A stretch of DNA of 64,000 bases from NCBI GenBank assembly GCA_964343605.1, contig CAYFKJ010000001.1, positions 744,001-808,000 on the forward strand. Reading direction: 5' to 3'. The position numbers and the translations under genes are program-made. The notes under the pieces are model-generated. The model saw nothing but the letters and a program-made list of their open reading frames with translations, had not been told where the DNA came from and ran no database searches. Shown here in pieces: positions 25,727 to 32,437 of the stretch; the stretch's first letter is position 1, and the number at the start of each line of letters is the position of its first letter. The stretch comes from CAYFKJ01 sp964343605 (GTDB taxonomy: Bacteria; Pseudomonadota; Alphaproteobacteria; UBA2966).

Positions 25727-27252
25727 GCTTCGCCCATCTCCCGTTGACCAACCATTTGACGTAATTCGTCCTTCAAAATCTTACCCATGGCATTGCGCGG
25801 CAGGCCGTCGGTGAAGACGACCTCCTTGGGATGCTTGAAACGCGCCAGGGTACCATCGAACAAGGCCAGGACGTCGGCCTCGTCGATCTCATTATCGCTC
25901 TTGCGCACGGCGACCGCCACCGCGACTTCACCCCATTTTTCATCGGGTTTTCCCACCACTGCGGCCTCACTGAGGGCGGCGCAGTCGGCCAGGACGTTTT
26001 CCAGTTCGGCGGGATAGATGTTTTCGCCGCCTGAAATGATCATGTCCTTCTTGCGGTCGTCGACGTAGAGGAAGCCGTCCTCGTCGAAATGGCCCATGTC
26101 GCCGGAATAGAACCAGCCGTCGCGCAAACTCTCAGCCGTCGCATCAGGCTGGTTGAGGTATTCGCGCATGACGTTGGGACCGCGCACCAGGATCTCGCCC
26201 GACGCGCCGACCGGCACGTCGTTGCCGTCGTCGTCGACCAGGCGGACCTCGCAGTGGATGCCCGGTTTGCCGGTGGAGCCGACCCGTTCCAGCGCGTCCC
26301 GCGCCGTGGTGTAGACCGCAATTGGCGCCGTTTCGGTGGAACCGTAGATCTGCAGCACGGGAATGTCGCGACCGTGGAAAAGTTCGATTTGCTTGTGCGG
26401 TACGAAGGTCGAGCCGGTGGTGACCGCCCGTAAGGCGCCGAAATCGAAATCGGTCCACCGGGGATGGCCTGTCATCGCCTGCATCTGCGCCGGCACCAGA
26501 ACCGTCAAGGTCACGTCCCCGGCGCCGAGGTCGTCGAACGTGGTGTCGGGATCGAACTGGCGTTGCAGGACCACCGTCGCTCCCAGGTGCAGCGCCGGCA
26601 TGGTCTGAATGTTGAGTCCGCCCACGTGGAACAGGGGCAAGGTCGTCAGAACCCGGTCGTCGTTATGTAGGTCGTGCATGTGGATGCTGTTGACGGCGTT
26701 GAACTGGATGGCGTTCTGGGTCAGCACGACGCCCTTTGGCACTCCCGTGGAGCCGGAGGTGTAACAGATCAGCACGGGGTCGCCGAGGTCGCCGGAGACC
26801 GGCCCCTTGATCTCGGACGCCGTGCTCCACAGCGCGGCAAGCGGCGTCCAGTCCTCGCGTTCCTCACCGATGCTGATGATGTGCGGAATTTCCACGTTCG
26901 CCGCGATCTCCGCCGCATGGTCGTAGAACTCGGGTTCGACAAACAGCGCCCCGGGCTGCGAATCGGCCAGCATGCGGATGTGTTCGGGCGCCGCCAGCCG
27001 CCAGTTCAGAGGGGTCAGCGCCGCGCCGACTCGGGCGCAAGCGAAAATCAACGTCAACGTTTCGGGGGAATTGAATCCGAGGAAGGCGACGCGTCCGCCG
27101 CGGCCGATATTAAGGCTGTTTTCGAGGATGTCGGCGTATTTGGAGACCCGGCCCGCAAGCGCCTCATAGGTGATGTCCTCGCCAAGGAACCGGATGGCGG
27201 TTTTACCGGGCGTAAATTCGGCATGCCGTTCGATCCAGTTGGAAAGGTTCAT
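25723..27252 (-). CDS. Acyl-CoA synthetase (AMP-forming), first gene of the operon
   Basis: 509-residue ANL ligase: P-loop YTSGSTGVPKGVVL, YGSTETAP, YSGDMGHFDEDGFLYVDDRK, hinge SGGENIYPAELENVL and catalytic lysine in LPRNAMGKILKDELRQ. It resembles medium-chain or aromatic acid:CoA ligases. The start is ATG 27252, preceded by GGGGAG; longer readings into the promoter are unlikely because they would cross toward the operators. As the promoter-proximal gene it probably activates the entering substrate. The divergent TetR regulator and its palindromes lie 77-119 bases upstream of this start. Confidence 0.92.
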   Translation of the reverse strand: MNLSNWIERHAEFTPGKTAIRFLGEDITYEALAGRVSKYADILENSLNIGRGGRVAFLGFNSPETLTLIFACARVGAALTPLNWRLAAPEHIRMLADSQPGALFVEPEFYDHAAEIAANVEIPHIISIGEEREDWTPLAALWSTASEIKGPVSGDLGDPVLICYTSGSTGVPKGVVLTQNAIQFNAVNSIHMHDLHNDDRVLTTLPLFHVGGLNIQTMPALHLGATVVLQRQFDPDTTFDDLGAGDVTLTVLVPAQMQAMTGHPRWTDFDFGALRAVTTGSTFVPHKQIELFHGRDIPVLQIYGSTETAPIAVYTTARDALERVGSTGKPGIHCEVRLVDDDGNDVPVGASGEILVRGPNVMREYLNQPDATAESLRDGWFYSGDMGHFDEDGFLYVDDRKKDMIISGGENIYPAELENVLADCAALSEAAVVGKPDEKWGEVAVAVAVRKSDNEIDEADVLALFDGTLARFKHPKEVVFTDGLPRNAMGKILKDELRQMVGQREMGEA

Positions 27253-27328
27253 CAAACTCCCCGTGTAGCGCCGAAAACGGTCGGCGTGGCTGTTTCCAAG
27301 CATTTGTTTTGCCAAAAGCTAGCTATTT

Positions 27329-27344
27329 TTTACGGTACTGTAAA
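27329..27344. promoter_or_regulatory. TetR-type operator 1
   Basis: TTTACGGTACTGTAAA is an almost perfect 16-bp palindrome (14 of 16 positions symmetric). It shares the form TTTACnGnnCTGTAAA with operator 2; the two centres are 24 bp apart. It is positioned to block the ligase-side promoter of the divergent region. Binding by the adjacent TetR protein is inferred from position and symmetry. Confidence 0.7.
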
Positions 27345-27349
27345 CAGGG

Positions 27350-27371
27350 AATTTTACAGGACTGTAAAATT
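27350..27371. promoter_or_regulatory. TetR-type operator 2
   Basis: Two perfect 10-base arms, AATTTTACAG and CTGTAAAATT, flank a GA centre, giving a 22-bp palindrome whose core TTTACAGGACTGTAAA matches operator 1 at 14 of 16 positions. It lies 68-89 bases before the preferred TetR start, so it can serve autorepression as well as control of the twelve-gene operon. Confidence 0.8.
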
Positions 27372-27438
27372 TTCTTTACTTATGCCCCGTGCCCGTCATA
27401 ATCCCGCAAGAGACGAAAAGGAGGGCTTTCGCCCCACC

Positions 27439-28059
27439 ATGAACCGGCGAACGGAAATATTGCGACGGGCCGCTGAATTGTTCGCGGAACGGGGGGTTTC
27501 GAACACCTCCATCGAGCATATCGCCAACGCCGTCGGCGTGACGCGCGAGGCCATATACTACTATTTCAAGAGCCGTCACGACATCCTGCTGGAGGTCCTG
27601 CTACCGTCGAGCAAGGAATTGCTGTCCGGCATGCGCAACATCCGCCGGGCCGACATGACGAGCCTGGAAAAGATGCACGCGGCGTTCGAAAACCACCTGA
27701 TCCGGTTCGATCCGACTTACCTGGAAATGTCGATCGCGCTCAGGGAACACCATTTCTTCGCCGACACCACCAAGCTCGGCCAACTGCAGAAGGCCTGGAC
27801 GGAGTACAGCAACCACTGGACCGAGTTGATCCAGGAGGGCCAGGATCGCGGCGAATTCCGCCAGGGCGTCGACGCCAAGATGGTGGCCTACGGTATCCTT
27901 GGCATGTGCAACTGGCTGTCGCGCTGGTTCGACCCGGCCAAGGACATCTCCATCGAGGAGATCATCGAGACCTACTTCACGCTGACCTCCAACGGCCTCG
28001 CCGTCCCGGCCGGCGAACAGGTCGACCTCGGCACTGCCGTCGGCGACGCCGCGGAGTAA
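27439..28059 (+). CDS. TetR/AcrR family transcriptional regulator
   Basis: 206 residues. The N-terminal helix-turn-helix is textbook TetR: AAELFAERGVSNTSIEHIAN, AVGVTREAIYYYFKSRHDIL. The C-terminal domain resembles the TetR_C regulators of fatty acid and phenylacetate degradation genes, whose ligands are often CoA thioesters. I prefer ATG 27439, with a GGAGGG ribosome site about 13 bases upstream; an in-frame ATG at 27382 would add 19 residues without a ribosome site. Divergent from the twelve-gene operon across 186 bases containing two matching palindromes, so it is most likely the pathway repressor, released by a CoA-ester intermediate (inference). The next gene follows after 23 bases. Confidence 0.9.
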   Translation: MNRRTEILRRAAELFAERGVSNTSIEHIANAVGVTREAIYYYFKSRHDILLEVLLPSSKELLSGMRNIRRADMTSLEKMHAAFENHLIRFDPTYLEMSIALREHHFFADTTKLGQLQKAWTEYSNHWTELIQEGQDRGEFRQGVDAKMVAYGILGMCNWLSRWFDPAKDISIEEIIETYFTLTSNGLAVPAGEQVDLGTAVGDAAE

Positions 28060-28082
28060 GGCCGCCCGGCGCGCACGGCCTC

Positions 28083-28799
28083 ATGCCCGACGACCGACCG
28101 CCGCTGATCTTCGTTCCCGGACTGCTATCCGACGACACGGTTTGGCGGCCCGTTGCCGAAATCCTCGGCGAGGCGCAGCCGTCGATATTTGCAGAGCTTC
28201 CGACCGTCGAGTCCATTACCGATATGGCGCAGTCCGTATTGGATTCCGTATCGGGCCCCCTCCACGTCGCCGGACATTCCATGGGCGGGCGGGTGGCGCT
28301 TGAAATGGTGCGCCTGGCGCCCGAGCGGATTCTGAAACTGGCGCTGGCCGACACCGGCACGCACCGGCGAAAGCCGGGAGAGGAGCAAAGCCGCCAGACC
28401 GTCATCGACCTCGCCCATCAACACGGGATGAAAGCGCTGGCAGATACCTGGCTGCCGCCGATGGTCCATCCTGAACGTCATGGTGACGAGAATCTGATGT
28501 CCGCCCTGACAGCCATGGTGTTGCGCAATGATGCCGACCGTCATGAGGCGCAGATCAAGGCGCTCCTGAACCGGCCGGAGGCCGAAGCGGTGCTCGCCAC
28601 AATCGACTGCCCGGTTCTGTTGATGGTGGGCCGGCAGGATACCTGGAGCCCGCTGAACCAGCACGAGCACATGCTCGCCGAAATTCCCGATGCCAATTTG
28701 GCGGTGATTGAGGACGCCGGCCACTTCGCCCCCATTGAACGGCCCAAGGCCGTTGCGGCAGCGGTCAGGGACTGGTTGAAGGAAAATCCTATGGACTGA
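28083..28799 (+). CDS. Alpha/beta hydrolase
   Basis: 238-residue single-domain alpha/beta hydrolase. The oxyanion/HG-type strand reads PLIFVPGLLSDDTVW, the nucleophile elbow is GHSMGGR with Ser66, the acid is Asp in MVGRQDTWSP and the base is His in EDAGHFAPIERP. Size and motifs fit esterases, C-C hydrolases or lactonases. It lies 23 bases after the TetR gene on the same strand, so it is probably co-transcribed with the regulator and may belong to the same catabolic route. Substrate not predictable. Confidence 0.85.
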   Translation: MPDDRPPLIFVPGLLSDDTVWRPVAEILGEAQPSIFAELPTVESITDMAQSVLDSVSGPLHVAGHSMGGRVALEMVRLAPERILKLALADTGTHRRKPGEEQSRQTVIDLAHQHGMKALADTWLPPMVHPERHGDENLMSALTAMVLRNDADRHEAQIKALLNRPEAEAVLATIDCPVLLMVGRQDTWSPLNQHEHMLAEIPDANLAVIEDAGHFAPIERPKAVAAAVRDWLKENPMD

Positions 28800-28811
28800 G
28801 TTCTCTCGCGC

Positions 28812-29219
28812 TCAGCCTTCCCCTGCGTCCCGTTTTTTTATCGCCTTGGCGGTGGCACGGCACAGTTTGCTGACCGCCGCGGCCAACCTCTCGATCCTGA
28901 ACGGCTTACGAAGGAACAGGTCGGCGCCGAGTTTTTCCGCCATCTCGCGATAAAAGTCTGCCGGCAATCGCCCGCCGCCCGACATTGCGATGATCGGCAT
29001 TTCACTGTCAGCGCTTCGAATGTTCGCGATGATTTCAATGCCGTCGCCATTATCCATGACGATATCCGTAATCACGATATCGATCGGATTTTTACTGAGT
29101 ATCCTGGTGCCCTCACGCCCGCCCGAGGCCGGCGTGACGACGTGGCCGTATTCGGCCAAGGCGGCGCTAAGCGTTTCCCGGATTTCAGCGTTGTCGTCGA
29201 CGACAAGAATTTTCGACAT
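28812..29219 (-). CDS. Single-domain response regulator (CheY-like receiver)
   Basis: 135 residues holding only a receiver domain: acidic pair Asp8-Asp9 (ILVVDDN), phospho-acceptor Asp52 (IVITDIVMDNGDG), Ser80 at the switch position (IIAMSGGG) and Lys105 (FLRKPF). No output domain is present. I start at ATG 29219 with GAGG about 10 bases upstream; a TTG three codons earlier abuts the GAGG. The gene follows the CHASE3-type chemoreceptor on the same strand, separated by a strong hairpin. It may relay signals in chemotaxis or another phosphorelay. Confidence 0.88.
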   Translation of the reverse strand: MSKILVVDDNAEIRETLSAALAEYGHVVTPASGGREGTRILSKNPIDIVITDIVMDNGDGIEIIANIRSADSEMPIIAMSGGGRLPADFYREMAEKLGADLFLRKPFRIERLAAAVSKLCRATAKAIKKRDAGEG

Positions 29220-29267
29220 TGGAAGCAAACCTCAATCCCGGCATGTAACGCAGGTGCTGCATGAAGT

Positions 29268-29308
29268 TTGCCCGCGGGTCCGGGTGGAACTGCCGGATCC
29301 GCGGGCAA
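29268..29308 (-). terminator. Long GC-rich hairpin between chemoreceptor and response regulator genes
   Basis: TTGCCCGCGG (29268-29277) pairs with CCGCGGGCAA (29299-29308), and after one G-T position TCCGG (29279-29283) pairs with CCGGA (29293-29297), leaving a 9-base loop: about 16 stacked pairs. It lies 49-89 bases past the chemoreceptor stop and 49 bases before the response regulator start. There is no T-run, so it may act as a partial terminator or mRNA stabiliser rather than a full stop. Confidence 0.65.
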
Positions 29309-29356
29309 CATCAGGCCGCGTTCCCCTAAGCGGCTGATTGCGTTGGCGTGACCGGC

Positions 29357-32068
29357 CTAGGCCGTCCTCACCTCGGCCAGGAACTTGTCCACCTCGGACC
29401 GGAGCGTGTTGGACTGCTGTGACAGTTCCTGAGCCGACTTCAGCACCTCGCCGGCCGATTCACCGGTTTCGGCGGATGCCTGATTGACACCCGAAATGTT
29501 GCTGTTGACCCGTTCCGTTCCAGTGGCGGCCTCCTGAACGTTGCGGCTGATTTCACCGGTTGCCGCACCCTGTTCCTCAACCGCCGAGGCAATCGTCGTG
29601 GAAATGTCGTTCATTTCCGAAATCGTCGTACCGATGCCTTCGATGGCCTTGACCGCCTCCTGGGTCGTACCCTGGATAGCGCTGATTTGACCGCCGATAT
29701 CCTCGGTGGCCTGGGCGGTTTGGCTGGCCAGGTTCTTGACCTCGGAAGCCACGACGGCGAAGCCCTTGCCGGCGTCACCCGCCCTGGCCGCCTCAATCGT
29801 CGCGTTGAGCGCCAGCAGGTTGGTCTGATTGGCAATGTCGTTGATCAGATCGACGACCTCACCGATCTTCTGGGCCGCTTCCGCCAGGTCGCGGATGGTC
29901 TGGTTCGTGCTTTCCGCGGCGGCCACTGCCTTCCCGGAAATCTCGGCGGAATGCGCCACGCGACGCCCGATCTCGTTGATCGACGAGGACAGTTCCTCCG
30001 CCGCGCTGGCGACCGTTTGTACGTTGGCGGTCGCTTGCTCGGAAGCGGCGGCCACCTCACCGGTTCTGGTTTGCGCATCCTCGGCGGTGGAGGTCATCGA
30101 CTGAGCGGTGCTCTCCATCTCCGTGGAAGCCGACGCAACCAGTTCGACCACGGCGCTGACGCTAGCCTCGAAATTATCAGCGAGTTCGAGCATGCCCTTG
30201 CGCCGGTCTTCCTCGGCCTGACGCTTCGCTTCCTCCTGCTCTTCGCGGAGTTTCTCGGCCTGCTTGCGGCTTTCTTCCTGTTCGGCCCGCAGGCGTTCGG
30301 CCTCGATGGCATTCTGCTTGAAGACCTCAACGGTTTCGGCCATGTCGCCGATCTCGTCGGCCCGTTCGGCGCCGGCGATCTCAACGCTGTTATCGCCCTT
30401 GGCCAAACGCTGCATGATTTCGGTCATGTGGCGGATGGGGTTGGCGATGCCGTTGCCGATGAGGAGGGCCAAGCCGATGCCGATGGCAAGGGCAACGATG
30501 ACGCAAATGGCGATCATCATGTAGGTGTTGTTGACGGTCGACACGTTTGCCGCCTTCCGGACATTCATCAAGCCGACTTCCTCGCCGGTGAATTCGGCCA
30601 TGAGCTGCCGGAACCGGTCGAAGTACTGCTTGCCGCGGGCTTCGCCAATCAGGTCCGCCATGTCATCCATGGTCTTGGCGTTGCCGATCTGGCGGCGCAA
30701 TCCAATCGTGGGCTCGGTGACCTTTACCAGCCACTCGTCGATCGTCGCTTCAGTTTCCGTCAGCAGTTTCACCTGTGCGGGGTTGTCGCTGACCGTTTCG
30801 CGCAGGCCCGCGATCAGGTCGTGAAACGCCTTCTTGCCGGCATCATAAGGACCCAGGAAATCGTCTTTCCCGGCGAGCAGGTACCCGCGCATTCCCGTTT
30901 CCATGTCAACGGCGCTGGCGAGAATGGAATTCGCGTGCTGGATAACCTTGTAGGTGTGCGTCACCCAGTTTTCGTTCTTCCGCATAACCTCGAGATTGGC
31001 GGCAACGCCCTTTTCGGCCTCGACAGCTGTCGCCTGCCGCTCTTCCATGAGCTTTTGTTCGACTTCGCTGAACGCAGCGATCTGCCCGCGGAAGGCGTCA
31101 AAGAACTTCTTGCCCAATTTGCGGGAGACCAGCGCTTCAACGTCTGCAAGCGACTTGGCGCCCGACACGACCTGGCGGCGCAGCGCGATGGCCGGTTCGG
31201 TCACCTCGTCTACCCAGGCCTGAATGGTCGCTTCCGATTCCTTCAGCCGAGCGACTTGGGCCGGATTGTCGTTCACCGTCTCCTGCAGGGCACGGATACC
31301 CTTAAAGAAGGCGGTTTTACCGGAATTATAAGGCGCCAGGAATTCATCCTCGCCGGCCAGCAGGAAGCCCCGCATCCCGGTTTCCATGTCCACGGCGTGG
31401 GCTAGAATTGTTGAAGCGGCGGCCAGTACGTTGTGCGTATGGTCGACCCACTTTCCGGTTTGTTCGATCAGAGCGACGCCCTCGCTGACTTCGTTTTGTG
31501 CCGTTTCAAAGGCGTGGCGACGTTCCGCGAGCAACTTTGCTTCGCGGTCGATGAAAGTTTGAATCTGTCCGCGGAATTTGTCGAAAAAGACCTTGCCGCG
31601 GGCTTCACCGACCAGCGCGGCCATGTCGTTCATCGTCTTGGCGTCGCCGATTTGGCGCCGCAACGCGATTGTCGGTTCGGTGACCTTTTCCTGCCATTCG
31701 CGCAGCACGCGTTCGACTTCGGCCAATCTTTCGACCTGCGCGGGGTTGTCGCTGACCGTCTCCTGCAGGGAAGCAATTCCCTCGTATGTCGCACTTTCAC
31801 CACCATTGTATGGATCAAGAAAACCTTCCTTACCGGCCAACAGGTAACCGCGCATACCGGTTTCCATATCCACCGCCGAGCCGACAATGCCGGCCGCAGA
31901 GGAGAGAACGTTGTGCGTGTGCTCAACCCTCTCGTTGGTATTGGTTATCGAATTGATGTTGAAGACGGAGATGCCGCCCAACATGAGCAGCAAGACCATC
32001 GGCGAAAGCACGCCGATCAGAATTTTCGGTTTGGTCTTTAAGTCTGCAAATTTCGCGGAAATATTCAT
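29357..32068 (-). CDS. Methyl-accepting chemotaxis protein with three tandem CHASE3-like sensor modules
   Basis: 903 residues. Membrane helix 1 is at about residues 16-35 and helix 2 at about 516-538. Between them lie three homologous sensor modules with a 160-161 residue period; each repeats VDMETGMRG(Y/F)LLAG (Val66, Val226, Val387), an FL-x-PY-x-x-G element, a D-N-P-A-Q-V element and an EP-x-I-x-LRRQ element, the pattern of CHASE3. A HAMP region (about 539-592), a charged coiled coil and the MCP signalling domain follow, with the hairpin tip INDIANQTNLLALNATIEAA and RAGDAGKGFAVVASEV. No CheR-binding pentapeptide ends the protein. Start ATG 32068 has AGGAG 8 bases upstream. Ligand unknown; a Fur-like box lies just upstream. 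Confidence 0.92.
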   Translation of the reverse strand: MNISAKFADLKTKPKILIGVLSPMVLLLMLGGISVFNINSITNTNERVEHTHNVLSSAAGIVGSAVDMETGMRGYLLAGKEGFLDPYNGGESATYEGIASLQETVSDNPAQVERLAEVERVLREWQEKVTEPTIALRRQIGDAKTMNDMAALVGEARGKVFFDKFRGQIQTFIDREAKLLAERRHAFETAQNEVSEGVALIEQTGKWVDHTHNVLAAASTILAHAVDMETGMRGFLLAGEDEFLAPYNSGKTAFFKGIRALQETVNDNPAQVARLKESEATIQAWVDEVTEPAIALRRQVVSGAKSLADVEALVSRKLGKKFFDAFRGQIAAFSEVEQKLMEERQATAVEAEKGVAANLEVMRKNENWVTHTYKVIQHANSILASAVDMETGMRGYLLAGKDDFLGPYDAGKKAFHDLIAGLRETVSDNPAQVKLLTETEATIDEWLVKVTEPTIGLRRQIGNAKTMDDMADLIGEARGKQYFDRFRQLMAEFTGEEVGLMNVRKAANVSTVNNTYMMIAICVIVALAIGIGLALLIGNGIANPIRHMTEIMQRLAKGDNSVEIAGAERADEIGDMAETVEVFKQNAIEAERLRAEQEESRKQAEKLREEQEEAKRQAEEDRRKGMLELADNFEASVSAVVELVASASTEMESTAQSMTSTAEDAQTRTGEVAAASEQATANVQTVASAAEELSSSINEIGRRVAHSAEISGKAVAAAESTNQTIRDLAEAAQKIGEVVDLINDIANQTNLLALNATIEAARAGDAGKGFAVVASEVKNLASQTAQATEDIGGQISAIQGTTQEAVKAIEGIGTTISEMNDISTTIASAVEEQGAATGEISRNVQEAATGTERVNSNISGVNQASAETGESAGEVLKSAQELSQQSNTLRSEVDKFLAEVRTA

Positions 32069-32109
32069 CGAATCACTCCTGGTAAGACACCTAACGGGTG
32101 GTCTGTAGA

Positions 32110-32130
32110 AAATGAGAATAGTTCTCATTT
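32110..32130. promoter_or_regulatory. Fur-like box upstream of the chemoreceptor gene
   Basis: AATGAGAATAGTTCTCATT (32111-32129) is a near-perfect 9-1-9 palindrome, extended by one A/T pair on each side. It matches the ferric-uptake-regulator core TGAGAATnATTCTCA at all but one position. It sits 42 bases upstream of the chemoreceptor ATG, in the likely promoter or leader. Iron control is inferred from the motif alone. Confidence 0.55.
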
Positions 32131-32437
32131 GTAACGTCAGTGTTTCGGTGCAGGATTGAATTGTTTCCGAATGGTAATAATCATGTAATAAATAATGAGT
32201 AAAATTCCTAGGATTATCGTCCTAGATTACACGATACTTACTATTTAACTTATTGGATATGAATAACCATAATAAGTTATACTCATATATACGAATAGAT
32301 GTTTCATAGGAGCACCATTTAGGCTTTCTGGCGCAATTTCTATATTATGGTGTCAACTTGACCAAGTTGGTCAATCTATGACTGTCCACAACAATTCACT
32401 CACACATTACGTGCAAATCAGGCACTCCAATGCACTG
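32131..32437. other. AT-rich, palindrome-rich intergenic island
   Basis: About 300 bases without a gene, markedly AT-richer than the rest of the window, between the oxidoreductase stop and the chemoreceptor promoter. It holds CTAGGA-6-TCCTAG (32208-32225), TAACTTATT-16-AATAAGTTA (32246-32279) and an 8-1-8 palindrome listed separately. No open frame with a ribosome site was found. It is most likely an extended regulatory region for the chemoreceptor, and possibly a small RNA locus. Confidence 0.5.
32358..32374. promoter_or_regulatory. Perfect 17-bp palindrome, candidate operator
   Basis: TTGACCAAGTTGGTCAA is perfectly symmetric around one central base. The single-base centre makes an RNA hairpin unlikely, so a dimeric repressor site (GntR/FadR style) is the better reading. 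It lies 290 bases upstream of the chemoreceptor start and 64 bases beyond the oxidoreductase stop. No cognate regulator is adjacent. Confidence 0.5.

Noticed and set aside
29687..31405. Long antisense frame within the chemoreceptor gene
   Set aside because: The opposite strand encodes the unmistakable MCP signalling domain; the antisense product lacks motifs.
32131..32437. Replication origin
   Set aside because: Although AT-rich, it has only one weak DnaA-like match (CTGTCCACA) and no dnaA, dnaN, parAB or hemE neighbours.
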